The notes: generated from the letters alone by a model not told the origin. Numbered from the stretch's first letter, positions 1-11,617 are shown. The stretch: DNA of 64,000 nt from Chondrosia reniformis (GCA_947172415.1 OX359202.1:1738501-1802500), one strand, 5' to 3'. Made by a program: numbers and translations.

Positions 1-3000
1 ACATCCACTGAGAAATAAGGCACCTTAGAACTATAAAGAAACCTAACTGGAATGCTTGGTATTCTGTAGTTCTCAAGCTCATGGCCGCCACAGAGGTGGA
101 TTCTCAATAACAGCAATTACGTAGCACTTTGTACATTTACCTTTAGTCCTTGCCCACAGTCCTGCATGTTGACCCAATAATTCTTGTGATTCCAGACACT
201 CTCTATTCCCAAATAGTGCTCACTATCCACTGGGTAGGTTTTTCCAGTTGAACTATCAATAAAGAAGCTAACAGGAACTTCTCTCTTGCCGGAGAGAACT
301 AAAACCCAGCAGTGAACCCTCAAGCCATGCAGGTCATCTGGAGGAGGCTTTTCTCTCTCCTTTAGAAAGCAAGCAAAATAAGAACATACATAATTACATA
401 CAAACAAGATATTATCTTTTGAAAGGATCATCTTTCAACTATTGATTCTGCCCTTCTAGACTTTTGGGAAGTTAATGTAAACTGCTTCAACACCTTAATA
501 CCATTACCCCTCCCCCTAAATTTGGAAATTTTTCATTTTGCCCCACCCACCGCCCTTGGCCCCAAGTTCTGCATGCAACCCTGGTAACATCTACTTTTGT
601 TCGCTGTATGCATCCTTACTGTCTGAGCAGCCTGCTCTTCATCCCTCTTTATCCTTTCTTGTTCCCTAATCCTTGACAACTCCTTGTCCTCCATCCTTTT
701 GGTGAATTTGCTTGCTAAATCTCTTGGAGTCCGAACTGCATACTTATTCTTCTCTGGTGACTCTTTCTTCTTCTCTTCCTACATATAGGATAGTGTAAGT
801 GGTAGAATATGCAAATTAACAAAGATATAAAACATAAATAAAAGACTGAGATATTATGCCTCAGCAACCAAGTCTGATCTTGGTTGTAAGAAATATGTAA
901 AAGAATAGAACTAAAAGTACATATTGTATATGTAATTTCAGACATAGTCACACCTTGTATGAGCCATTACCAAAACATGTGGGAGATGTGAAAACACCAT
1001 TCACTGGTAATCGATCCCAGGCATACTTATTTAAATAATAACTGCTTAGCAGCTAAACCATTTCAGAAGGTTGTGGGTCATAAATCAGTAAATTTCACTG
1101 TGTATACTAGACTGTATACTAGACCGTATACTAGACTGTATACTAGACTGTATACTAGACCGTATACTAGACCGTATACTAGACTGTATACTAGACTGTA
1201 TACTAGACCGTATACTAGACCGTATACTAGACTGTATACTAGACTGTATACTAGACCGTATACTAGACCGTATACTAGACTGTATACTAGACTGTATACT
1301 AGACTGTATACTAGACTGTATACTGCCTAGCGCCACAACAATCCACTATCAATTAACACATGTTTGTAGTAAAAATCATCAGAAAACTCAAGTTTACCAC
1401 TGTGCTATAAGGCCTTTTCGGAGAATACCACTCCTCATCAGTAGCACTGGGTAGCAATTCTTTAGAGTAACCAAGCTACCAATTCTTTATCTCTTGACAA
1501 AGGATTGGCTGAAACACATTTTAAAAACGTCAAACCTACAACTCAGAAAACTCTATAACAAACATCAATATTATGTTCCTTTTGCTATTGGCCTTGTTCA
1601 TAATTAACACATGTGCTATGTAACACTCAGATGCATACCATATCTCCTTGCTCCAAAACAGGACATACTCTTCTAGTCTGGTCCCTCAGACAAATCTCAC
1701 GGTCCGCATATCCACATACACAGTAAGCATCATATCCAACACCGAGTAGAAGAGAACACAGCACAACACTCATTTCAAAACAATTCCCCTCCTGTTGTCC
1801 CAAAACCAGAGTTGAGGAATTGAGAGTTGAAACCTAATAGATATATGGACATACATTATGGGTAAGAACATAGAGATTTTAATGTCAGTAGATGAGACAT
1901 CACTGAAGGACACTGAGAGATAGATATGTGAGTGGATGAGACATCACTGAAGGACAATAAGGGACAGATATGTGAGTGGATGAGACATCACTGAAGGACA
2001 ATAAGGGACAGATATGTGAGTGGATGAGACATCACTGAAGGACAATAAGGGACAGATATGTGAGTGGATGAGACATCACTGAAGGACAATAAGGGACAGA
2101 TATGTGAGTGGATGAGACATCACTGAAGGACAATAAGGGACAGATATGTGAGTGGATGAGACATCACTGAAGGACAATAAGGGACAGATATGTGAGTGGA
2201 TGAGACATCACTGAAGGACAATAAGGGACAGATATGTGAGTAGATGAGACATCACTGAAGGACATTGAGGGATAGATACGTACGTATGTGAGTTAATGAG
2301 ACATCACTGAAGGACACTGAGGGATAGATACGTACGTATGTGAGTGGATGAGACATCACTGAAGGACACTGAGGGATAGATACGTACGTATGTGAGTGGA
2401 TGAGACATCACTGAAGGACATTGAGGGATAGATACGTACGTATGTGAGTGGATGAGACATCACTGAAGGACAATAAGGGACAGATATGTGAGTGGATGAG
2501 ACATCACTGAAGGACAATAAGGGACAGATATATGAGTAGATGAGACATCACTGAAGGACAATAAGGGACAGATATGTGAGTGGATGAGACATCACTGAAG
2601 GACAATAAGGGACAGATATGTGAGTGGATGAGACATCACTGAAGGACAATAAGGGACAGATATATGAGTAGATGAGACATCACTGAAGGACAATAAGGGA
2701 CAGATATATGAGTAGATGAGACATCACTGAAGGACAATAAGGGACAGATATGTGAGTGGATGAGACATCACTGAAGGACAATAAGGGACAGATATGTGAG
2801 TGGATGAGACATCACTGAAGGACAATAAGGGACAGATATGTGAGTGGATGAGACATCACTGAAGGACAATAAGGGACAGATATGTGAGTGGATGAGACAT
2901 CACTGAAGGACAATAAGGGACAGATATGTGAGTGGATGAGACATCACTGAAGGACAATAAGGGACAGATATGTGAGTAGATGAGACATCACTGAAGGACA

Positions 3001-5564
3001 ATAAGGGACAGATATGTGAGTGGATGAGACATCACTGAAGGACAATAAGGGACAGATATGTGAGTAGATGAGACATCACTGAAGGACATTGAGGGATAGA
3101 TACGTACGTATGTGAGTTAATGAGACATCACTGAAGGACACTGAGGGATAGATACGTACGTATGTGAGTGGATGAGACATCACTGAAGGACAATAAGGGA
3201 CAGATATGTGAGTGGATGAGACATCACTGAAGGACAATAAGGGACAGATATATGAGTAGATGAGACATCACTGAAGGACAATAAGGGACAGATATGTGAG
3301 TGGATGAGACATCACTGAAGGACAATAAGGGACAGATATGTGAGTGGATGAGACATCACTGAAGGACAATAAGGGACAGATATATGAGTAGATGAGACAT
3401 CACTGAAGGACAATAAGGGACAGATATATGAGTAGATGAGACATCACTGAAGGACAATAAGGGACAGATATGTGAGTGGATGAGACATCACTGAAGGACA
3501 ATAAGGGACAGATATGTGAGTGGATGAGACATCACTGAAGGACAATAAGGGACAGATATGTGAGTGGATGAGACATCACTGAAGGACAATAAGGGACAGA
3601 TATGTGAGTGGATGAGACATCACTGAAGGACAATAAGGGACAGATATGTGAGTAGATGAGACATCACTGAAGGACAATAAGGGACAGATATGTGAGTGGA
3701 TGAGACATCACTGAAGGACAATAAGGGATAGATATGTGAGTGGATGAGACATCACTGAAGGACAATAAGGGACAGATATGTGAGTGGATGAGACATCACT
3801 GAAGGACAATAAGGGACAGATATGTGAGTGGATGAGACATCACTGAAGGACAATAAGGGACAGATATGTGAGTAGATGAGACATCACTGAAGGACAATAA
3901 GGGACAGATATGTGAGTGGATGAGACATCACTGAAGGACAATAAGGGACAGATATGTGAGTGGATGAGACATCACTGAAGGACAATAAGGGACAGATATG
4001 TGAGTGGATGAGACATCACTGAAGGACAATAAGGGACAGATATGTGAGTGGATGAGACATCACTGAAGGACAATAAGGGACAGATATGTGAGTAGATGAG
4101 ACATCACTGAAGGACATTGAGGGATAGATATGTGAGTGGATGAGACATCACTGAAGGACAATAAGGGACAGATATGTGAGTGGATGAGACATCACTGAAG
4201 GACATTGAGGGATAGATATGTGAGTGGATGAGACATCACTGAAGGACAATAAGGGACAGATATGTGAGTGGATGAGACATCACTGAAGGACAATAAGGGA
4301 CAGATATGTGAGTGGATGAGACATCACTGAAGGACATTGAGGGATAGATACGTACGTATGTGAGTGGATGAGACATCACTGAAGGACAATAAGGGACAGA
4401 TATGTGAGTGGATGAGACATCACTGAAAGACACTGAGGGACAGATATATGAGTAGATGAGACATCACTGAAGGACAATAAGGGACAGATATGTGAGTGGA
4501 TGAGACATCACTGAAGGACAATAAGGGATAGATATGTGAGTGGATGAGACATCACTGAAGGACATTGAGGGATAGATACGTACGTATGTGAGTGGATGAG
4601 ACATCACTGAAGGACAATAAGGGACAGATATGTGAGTGGATGAGACATCACTGAAAGACACTGAGGGACAGATATATGAGTAGATGAGACATCACTGAAG
4701 GACAATAAGGGACAGATATGTGAGTGGATGAGACATCACTGAAGGACAATAAGGGATAGATATGTGAGTGGATGAGACATCACTGAAGGACAATAAGGGA
4801 CAGATATGTGAGTAGATGAGACATCACTGAAGGACAATAAGGGACAGATATGTGAGTGGATGAGACATCACTGAAGGACAATAAGGGACAGATATGTGAG
4901 TGGATGAGACATCACTGAAGGACAATAAGGGATAGATATGTGAGTGGATGAGACATCACTGAAGGACACAGAGGTACAGATTGCTGATAATGACAGGAGG
5001 TAACTAACCAGTTCAGTTGACTCCTTTAGGACTGTGTAAGTCACATAATCAGCCACAAAGGCAGCTGCACCATCGTAATCATACAACTCCTTATATGGAA
5101 GTCTTGTGGGTCGAACTGATGTACAGATAAACTTCTGTAAAATCAAATTACAAAGTTATTAATTGACATTTATTTGAATCATTATGTGTGATTTAACTAT
5201 AAGTAGAGCTTGGAAAGTTTTAAATACATTGCACATCTAATGTATGCACACAATGCACAGCACGAACCTCAATGCCACATTCATTTAATGGTGTTAAAAG
5301 TAGTGCTTTTCTATCTCCATAGAGTTGTTTAAACTGCCGTCTAAAGTTTTCAGCGTAACACAGAATAAGCCTTTCCTTTTTATTATTGCTTTTATAACTA
5401 TCAGGGGGCTCCTTCTTAGGAATGTTTCTAAGAATTTATTAAAGTCAACAATTAATAAAGTTTAGTGTACTTCATTTTGTTTAACCGTTTAACTGACTTT
5501 ACCTAAAATCAGCTTCGGGAAGTTCGACCTTAACTTTTTCCAACTCTCGAACGAGAGACTCCAT
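1..5564 (-). CDS. DRC7: Dynein regulatory complex subunit 7 (DRC7/CCDC135), 5' part, runs off window
   Basis: DRC7 is a subunit of the nexin-dynein regulatory complex that links doublet microtubules in motile cilia. Seven exons on the minus strand join in phase: 5564-5503, 5427-5268, 5134-4970, 1791-1639, 778-620, 359-141, plus further exons off the left edge; I counted six complete ones here, giving 306 codons (the family is usually about 850-900 aa). Seen directly: FRRQFKQLYGDRKALLL, RPTRLPYKELYDYDG, EGNCFEMSVVLCSLLLG followed by YDAYCVCGYADREIC, then a charged helix and LHGLRVHCWVLVLSGKREVP and GIESVWNHKNYWVNMQDC. These match the conserved transglutaminase-like N-terminal half of DRC7. The start ATG at 5564 is followed by MESLVRELEKVKVELPEAD. 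Intron 3 carries a 3-kb satellite. Expression is probably tied to ciliated or flagellated cells (inference). Confidence 0.9.
475..597. repeat. Dispersed repeat family R4, copy 1 (in DRC7 intron)
   Basis: A C-rich segment beginning near 'gacttttggga' and containing 'accattacccctccccctaaa' pieces, ending near 'gcaaccctg'. It aligns by eye with 45455-45597 over its whole length, in the same orientation. The class of element is not known. Confidence 0.6.
1101..1325. repeat. 12-bp minisatellite in DRC7 intron
   Basis: About 19 copies of a 12-bp unit containing the palindrome GTATAC and CTAGAC. Units come in two forms, with TG or CG before TATAC, and for most of the array they alternate in pairs, giving a 48-bp higher-order unit. 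It is open in several frames only because 12 is a multiple of three; it is not a gene. Confidence 0.95.
1890..4969. repeat. 44-bp satellite array inside DRC7 intron 3
   Basis: Roughly 69 units of a 44-bp repeat (core 'gatgagacatcactgaagga'), in three main forms: 'caataagggacag', 'cattgagggatag', and a longer 52-bp form with 'tacgtacgta' inserted. Blocks are duplicated: 2461-2880 recurs at 3181-3600 (offset 720) and 4236-4433 recurs at 4464-4661 (offset 228). The array fills nearly all of the intron between DRC7 exons 3 and 4 and its right end abuts exon 3. Confidence 0.95.
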
Positions 5565-5703
5565 CTTGATGTGCTGCTAGGTAACCGCACTGAAGTGTAC
5601 TAGGGAAATCCCTTAAAGGTGGGCGTGTGTGGAACTGTAAACCAATATACCGAACATCTATCATGTACTACCCACATCATACGTGAAATCATTGACTGCA
5701 GCG
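5565..5703. promoter_or_regulatory. Head-to-head promoter of DRC7 and the Cys-rich membrane protein gene
   Basis: Only 139 bp separate the two divergent ATGs, so the two genes must share or overlap promoter sequence. No clear TATA box stands out on either strand. The role is inferred from geometry. Confidence 0.6.
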
Positions 5704-6701
5704 ATGGCGAACCAGTGGATTTCTCTCTTACTCTCTTCTGTAATTATCTCTGGGGTAGCGCTAGGTAAGCATATCTTCAGTAACGACTACTTAATTATAA
5801 AGATACACGTCCGGATAATGTCTGTTGCCTAATTTACATCAGACGGTACGCGGGTTCCACAGAAGTCGTACTCCATACCGTATATATCTACCCATTATTG
5901 GTTTAGTTGATGTTATATGCATCTCTGTTTTGCTACCTACCTAGTATACGCAAATCAGTCGTGTAATGAAACCCTGTGCCGTTTGGGGAACAGCACTGAC
6001 GCCCATGGTCAACTTAGGCATGAATGTTGTAACTACTTTGAAACACATGCATGTTGCAGTACAGCAGAGAATGAAGTCTTTGATCTATAGTAAGTGATAA
6101 TGAGAAATTAGACTTGCATAAGGTGTGGTTACTCGGTGAACTTAAGACTTTGTCCTCACATTTCAGGATTTTCTGTCCTAAATTTCCTAGACGCCCACCA
6201 TAGGTTACACGCCAGGGTTACACTGCCTACTAGTCCAAACTTTTTAGTTGCATGAAGAATAAGATGAAAGTGAGGAGAAGAAGGAAGAAAAAACTCCATG
6301 ACCTGTATCTTCATCCAAAACTCTCTCCAGGTTTAGTTCCCCTATAGACTTTTTTACAGAATAGGCACAGCATGTAGGAAAATGGTGTATTAGATTTTTC
6401 ATGTATTCTTTTGTCTTTATTAGTTCACAATGCATGATCTAAGGAATATAACACTTAAAATATATATTCCTGTGACTGGTACAATACAAATTTTCATGCA
6501 TTTCCACTTTCCTACATACAAATATTAACACTTCCTATGAACAGCCTGACATATTGTATCACCAGTTTTATTTAAAATATTAACTGTTATTTGTTCAGCT
6601 TCAAACTGGCTCTTGGATTAGGAATTGGAATCGGTCTGCTGGTAATCATCATCATTGCAACAGTAGCAGTAGTTGTTGTTTGTCTGTGCTGCTGTCGATA
6701 A
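5704..6701 (+). CDS. Small secreted/single-pass Cys-rich membrane protein, 102 aa
   Basis: Three exons join in phase: 5704-5764, 5945-6089, 6599-6701 (309 nt with TAA). The product has an N-terminal signal peptide (MANQWISLLLSSVIISGVAL), an ectodomain of about 45 aa with six cysteines, including two CC pairs, and three N-glycosylation sequons (NQS, NET, NST), then a strongly hydrophobic segment (KLALGLGIGIGLLVIIII onward) and a tail CLCCCR suited to palmitoylation. The topology recalls short Shisa-like or Cys-rich adaptor proteins, but I do not recognise the family. A poly(A) signal (aataaa) lies near 6820. It starts 139 bp from divergent DRC7. The gene model is well supported by phase and by the protein architecture; the function is unknown. 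Confidence 0.75.
6247..6425 (-). mobile_element. Dispersed repeat family R1, partial copy (in intron 2 of the Cys-rich gene)
   Basis: Reverse-oriented relative to the reference copy at 43757-43992. Shared blocks include 'ctgtatcttcatccaaa', 'ctctccaggtttagttccc', 'ctatag' and 'gcatgtaggaaaatgg'. The class of element is unknown. Confidence 0.7.
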
Positions 6702-7029
6702 CATCTTCTTTCAGTTAATGTAATATTTTGTCAACACTAATAATAATTTATAGTAACCCTAAAAGATACCATTTCTTATTTCAACATCTTACGAAACATT
6801 GCGCATGATGTATTTCATAAATAAATAATACATAAATTCCGTCATTCATGTACTTGAAACCTTTTATAGCTATTTGACTTGTACATAGATTTATTAGATA
6901 CGCTTTTCATACTAAGACATATACATCTATTATAACGCATTCTTCTTCTAAATCCAAGTAGAACTGTTTCAACAAATCACATTTGATCAATTACCTACTA
7001 AATCATGATATTTAAAAAAAAAGAAAAAG

Positions 7030-7147
7030 GCCTACAGCACTGGGTATTCCCAGGCGGTCACCTATCCAAGTACTAACCCAGCCCTATACTGCTTGACTTC
7101 GGTGATCAGACGAGAACCGGTATATTCAGTATGGTATGGCAGTAGGC
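7030..7147 (-). rRNA. 5S rRNA, array copy 1
   Basis: Left edge of the array. It shows eukaryotic 5S box C (TTAGTACTTGGAT) followed by one substitution (GGATAGGTG for GGATGGGTG). Confidence 0.93.
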
Positions 7148-7254
7148 CACGTGATCACTATTAGAATATCTATTTATACTAAGTAGTACTGTATCAACAA
7201 ATCACATTTGATCAATTATCTACTAAATCATGATATTTAAAAAAAAAGAAAAAG

Positions 7255-7372
7255 GCCTACAGCACTGGGTATTCCCAGGCGGTCACCCATCCAAGTACTA
7301 ACCCAGCCCTATACTGCTTGACTTCGGTGATCAGACGAGAACCGGTATATTCAGTATGGTATGGCAGTAGGC
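7255..7372 (-). rRNA. 5S rRNA, array copy 2
   Basis: Consensus gene; begins GCCTACTGCCATACC and ends GTGCTGTAGGC on its strand. Confidence 0.95.
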
Positions 7373-7480
7373 CACGTGATCACTTTTAGAATAGCTATTT
7401 ATACTAAGTAGAACTGTTTCAACAGATCTAATTTTGTCAATTGTCTATTAAATCATGCATATTTTAAAAAAAAGAAAATG

Positions 7481-7598
7481 GCCTACAGCACTGGGTATTC
7501 CCAGGCGGTCACCCATCCAAGTACTAACCCAGCCCTATACTGCTTGACTTCGGTGATCAGACGAGAACCGGTATATTCAGTATGGTATGGCAGTAGGC
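7481..7598 (-). rRNA. 5S rRNA, array copy 3
   Basis: Consensus gene; its 3' side carries the second spacer type. Confidence 0.95.
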
Positions 7599-7702
7599 CA
7601 CGTGATCACTATTAGAAGAGCTATTTATACTAAGTAGTACTGTATCAACAAATCACATTTGATCAATTATCTACTAAATCATGATATTTAAAAAAAAAAA
7701 AG

Positions 7703-7820
7703 GCCTACAGCACTGGGTATTCCCAGGCGGTCACCCATCCAAGTACTAACCCAGCCCTATACTGCTTGACTTCGGTGATCAGACGAGAACCGGTATATTC
7801 AGTATGGTATGGCAGTAGGC
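7703..7820 (-). rRNA. 5S rRNA, array copy 4
   Basis: Consensus gene; its T-rich terminator is uninterrupted. Confidence 0.95.
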
Positions 7821-7925
7821 CACGTGATCACTATTAGAATAGCTATTTATACTAAGTAGTACTGTATCAACAAATCACATTTGATCAATTATCTACTAAA
7901 TCATGATATTTAAAAAAAGAAAAAG

Positions 7926-8043
7926 GCCTACAGCACTGGGTATTCCCAGGCGGTCACCCATCCAAGTACTAACCCAGCTCTATACTGCTTGACTTCGGTG
8001 ATCAGACGAGAACCGGTAAATTCAGTATGGTATGGCAGTAGGC
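7926..8043 (-). rRNA. 5S rRNA, array copy 5
   Basis: Two substitutions: AGAGCTGGG for AGGGCTGGG, and GAATTTACC for GAATATACC. Confidence 0.93.
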
Positions 8044-8148
8044 CACGTGATCACTATTAGAAGAGCTATTTATACTAAGTAGTACTGTATCAACAAATCA
8101 CATTTGATCAATTATCTACTAAATCATGATATTTAAAAAAAGAAAAAG

Positions 8149-8266
8149 GCCTACAGCACTGGGTATTCCCAGGCAGTCACCCATCCAAGTACTAACCCAG
8201 CTCTATACTGCTTGACTTCGGTGATCAGACAAGAACCGGTATATTCAGTATGGTATGGCAGTAGGC
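8149..8266 (-). rRNA. 5S rRNA, array copy 6 (variant)
   Basis: The most altered internal copy: GACTGCC for GACCGCC, TTCTTGTC for TTCTCGTC, the AGAGCTGGG change, and loss of the upstream CACGTG (now CACTTG). It may be a pseudogene. The upstream box is of the TATTAATAG type. Confidence 0.85.
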
Positions 8267-8362
8267 CAAGTGATCACTTTTAGAATATCTATTAATACTA
8301 AGTAGTACTGTATCAACAAATCACATTTGATCAATTATATGATATTTAAAAAAAAGAAAAAG

Positions 8363-8480
8363 GCCTACAGCACTGGGTATTCCCAGGCGGTCACCCATCC
8401 AAGTACTAACCCAGCCCTATACTGCTTGACTTCGGTGATCAGACGAGAACCGGTATATTCAGTATGGTATGGCAGTAGGC
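8363..8480 (-). rRNA. 5S rRNA, array copy 7
   Basis: Consensus gene; the spacer on its 3' side has lost about 10 bp. Confidence 0.95.
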
Positions 8481-8585
8481 CACGTGATCACTTTTAGAAT
8501 AGCTATTTATACTAAGTAGAACTGTTTCAACAGATCTAATTTTGTCAATTATCTACTAAATCATGATATTTAAAAAAAGAAAAAG

Positions 8586-8703
8586 GCCTACAGCACTGGG
8601 TATTCCCAGGCGGTCACCCATCCAAGTACTAACCCAGCCCTATACTGCTTGACTTCGGTGATCAGACGAGAACCGGTAAATTCAGTATGGTATGGCAGTA
8701 GGC
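8586..8703 (-). rRNA. 5S rRNA, array copy 8
   Basis: One substitution, GAATTTACC, shared with copy 5. Confidence 0.94.
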
Positions 8704-8808
8704 CACGTGATCACTATTAGAATAGCTATTTATACTAAGTAGTACTGTATCAACAAATCACATTTGATCAATTATCTACTAAATCATGATATTTAAAAAA
8801 AGAAAAAG

Positions 8809-8926
8809 GCCTACAGCACTGGGTATTCCCAGGCGGTCACCCATCCAAGTACTAACCCAGCCCTATACTGCTTGACTTCGGTGATCAGACGAGAACCGGT
8901 ATATTCAGTATGGTATGGCAGTAGGC
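8809..8926 (-). rRNA. 5S rRNA, array copy 9
   Basis: Consensus gene with a TATTAATAG-type upstream box. Confidence 0.95.
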
Positions 8927-9032
8927 CACGTGATCACTATTAGAATATCTATTAATACTAAGTAGTACTGTATCAACAAATCACATTTGATCAATTATAT
9001 ACTAAATCATGATATTTAAAAAAAAGAAAAAG

Positions 9033-9150
9033 GCCTACAGCACTGGGTATTACCAGGCGGTCACCCATCCAAGTACTAACCCAGCCCTATACTGCTTGAC
9101 TTCGGTGATCAGACGAGAACCGGTATATTCAGTATGGTATGGCAGTAGGC
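9033..9150 (-). rRNA. 5S rRNA, array copy 10
   Basis: One substitution near the 3' end (CTGGTAATACCC); TATTAATAG-type upstream box. Confidence 0.94.
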
Positions 9151-9256
9151 CACGTGATCACTATTAGAATATCTATTAATACTAAGTAGTACTGTATCAA
9201 CAAATCACATTTGATCAATTATATACTAAATCATGATATTTAAAAAAAAGAAAAAG

Positions 9257-9374
9257 GCCTACAGCACTGGGTATTCTTAGGCGGTCACCCATCCAAGTAC
9301 TAACCCAGCCCTATACTGCTCGACTTCGGTGATCAGACGAGAACCGGTATATTCAGTATGGTATGGCAGTAGGC
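9257..9374 (-). rRNA. 5S rRNA, array copy 11
   Basis: Changed at CTAAGAATACCC (two bases) and GTCGAGCAG (one base). Confidence 0.92.
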
Positions 9375-9480
9375 CACGTGATCACTATTAGAAGAGCTAT
9401 TTATACTAAGTAGTACTGTATCAACAAATCACATTTGATCAATTATCTACTAAATCATGATATTTAAAAAAAAGAAAAAG

Positions 9481-9598
9481 GCCTACAGCACTGGGTATTC
9501 CCAGGCGGTCACCCATCCAAGTACTAACCCAGCCCTATACTGCTTGACTTCGGTGATCAGACGAGAACCGGTATATTCAGTATGGTATGGCAGTAGGC
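9481..9598 (-). rRNA. 5S rRNA, array copy 12
   Basis: Consensus gene. Confidence 0.95.
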
Positions 9599-9704
9599 CA
9601 CGTGATCACTATTAGAAGAGCTATTTATACTAAGTAGTACTGTATCAACAAATCACATTTGATCAATTATCTACTAAATCATGATATTTAAAAAAAAGAA
9701 AAAG

Positions 9705-9822
9705 GCCTACAGCACTGGGTATTCCCAGGCGGTCACCCATCCAAGTACTAACCCAGCCCTATACTGCTTGACTTCGGTGATCAGACGAGAACCGGTATAT
9801 TCAGTATGGTATGGCAGTAGGC
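9705..9822 (-). rRNA. 5S rRNA, array copy 13
   Basis: Consensus gene; upstream spacer has the 'atggc' variant. Confidence 0.95.
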
Positions 9823-9928
9823 CACGTGATCACTATTAGAATGGCTATTTATACTAAGTAGTACTGTATCAACAAATCACATTTGATCAATTATCTACTA
9901 AATCATGATATTTAAAAAAAAGAAAAAG

Positions 9929-10046
9929 GCCTACAGCACTGGGTATTCCCAGGCGGTCACCCATCCAAGTACTAACCCAGCCCTATACTGCTTGACTTCG
10001 GTGATCAGACGAGAACCGGTATATTCAGTATGGTATGGCAGTAGGC
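9929..10046 (-). rRNA. 5S rRNA, array copy 14
   Basis: Consensus gene. Confidence 0.95.
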
Positions 10047-10150
10047 CACGTGATCACTATTAGAAGAGCTATTTATACTAAGTAGTACTGTATCAACAAA
10101 TCACATTTGATCAATTATCTACTAAATCATGATATTTAAAAAAAAAAAAG

Positions 10151-10268
10151 GCCTACAGCACTGGGTATTCCCAGGCGGTCACCCATCCAAGTACTAACCC
10201 AGCCCTATACTGCTTGACTTCGGTGATCAGACGAGAACCGGTATATTCAGTATGGTATGGCAGTAGGC
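10151..10268 (-). rRNA. 5S rRNA, array copy 15
   Basis: Consensus gene; TATTAATAG-type upstream box. Confidence 0.95.
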
Positions 10269-10374
10269 CACGTGATCACTATTAGAATATCTATTAATAC
10301 TAAGTAGTACTGTATCAACAAATCACATTTGATCAATTATATACTAAATCATGATATTTAAAAAAAAGAAAAAG

Positions 10375-10492
10375 GCCTACAGCACTGGGTATTCCCAGGC
10401 GGTCACCCATCCAAGTACTAACCCAGCCCTATACTGCTTGACTTCGGTGATCAGACGAGAACCGGTATATTCAGTATGGTATGGCAGTAGGC
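10375..10492 (-). rRNA. 5S rRNA, array copy 16
   Basis: Consensus gene. Confidence 0.95.
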
Positions 10493-10598
10493 CACGTGAT
10501 CACTATTAGAAGAGCTATTTATACTAAGTAGTACTGTATCAACAAATCACATTTGATCAATTATCTACTAAATCATGATATTTAAAAAAAAGAAAAAG

Positions 10599-10716
10599 GC
10601 CTACAGCACTGGGTATTCCCAGGCGGTCACCCATCCAAGTACTAACCCAGCCCTATACTGCTTGACTTCGGTGATCAGACGAGAACCGGTATATTCAGTA
10701 TGGTATGGCAGTAGGC
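10599..10716 (-). rRNA. 5S rRNA, array copy 17
   Basis: Consensus gene; second spacer type on its upstream side. Confidence 0.95.
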
Positions 10717-10824
10717 CACGTGATCACTATTAGAATAGCTATTTATACTAAGTAGAACTGTTTCAACAGATCTAATTTTGTCAATTGTCTACTAAATCAT
10801 GCATATTTTAAAAAAAAGAAAATG

Positions 10825-10942
10825 GCCTACAGCACTGGGTATTCCCAGGCGGTCACCCATCCAAGTACTAACCCAGCCCTATACTGCTTGACTTCGGTGA
10901 TCAGACGAGAACCGGTATATTCAGTATGGTATGGCAGTAGGC
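10825..10942 (-). rRNA. 5S rRNA, array copy 18
   Basis: Consensus gene. Confidence 0.95.
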
Positions 10943-11048
10943 CACGTGATCACTATTAGAATGGCTATTTATACTAAGTAGTACTGTATCAACAAATCAC
11001 ATTTGATCAATTATCTACTAAATCATGATATTTAAAAAAAAGAAAAAG

Positions 11049-11166
11049 GCCTACAGCACTGGGTATTCCCAGGCGGTCACCTATCCAAGTACTAACCCAG
11101 CCCTATACTGCTTGACTTCGGTGATCAGACGAGAACCGGTATATTCAGTATGGTATGGCAGTAGGC
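11049..11166 (-). rRNA. 5S rRNA, array copy 19
   Basis: Carries the same GGATAGGTG substitution as edge copy 1. Confidence 0.94.
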
Positions 11167-11273
11167 CACGTGATCACTATTAGAATAGCTATTTATACTA
11201 AGTAGAACTGTTTCAACAGATCTAATTTTGTCAATTGTCTACTAAATCATGATATTTTAAAAAAAAGAAAATG

Positions 11274-11391
11274 GCCTACAGCACTGGGTATTCCCAGGCG
11301 GTCACCCATCCAAGTACTAACCCAGCCCTATACTGCTTGACTTCGGTGATCAGACGAGAACCGGTATATTCAGTATGGTATGGCAGTAGGC
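11274..11391 (-). rRNA. 5S rRNA, array copy 20
   Basis: Consensus gene; second spacer type on both sides. Confidence 0.95.
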
Positions 11392-11499
11392 CACGTGATC
11401 ACTATTAGAATAGCTATTTATACTAAGTAGAACTGTTTCAACAGATCTAATTTTGTCAATTGTCTACTAAATCATGCATATTTTAAAAAAAAGAAAATG

Positions 11500-11617
11500 G
11501 CCTACAGCACTGGGTATTCCCAGGAGGTCACCCATCCAAGTACTAACCCAGCCCTATACTGCTTGACTTCGGTGATCAGACGAGAACCGGTATATTCAGT
11601 ATGGTATGGCAGTAGGC
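11500..11617 (-). rRNA. 5S rRNA, array copy 21
   Basis: One substitution (GACCTCCTGG for GACCGCCTGG). Confidence 0.94.

Noticed and set aside
951..1015. Exon-like stretch with a good donor in the DRC7 intron
   Set aside because: The only acceptor gives a 50-nt exon that breaks the reading frame between exons 4 and 5, which already join in phase.
1073..1336. Open frames of 83-85 aa on both strands
   Set aside because: They come from the 12-bp minisatellite, whose length is a multiple of three.
1890..4969. CRISPR-like array
   Set aside because: Units are contiguous without unique spacers and lie in an animal intron.
4236..5146. Minus-strand frames reading through the satellite
   Set aside because: They are satellite translation; only 4970-5134 is a DRC7 exon.
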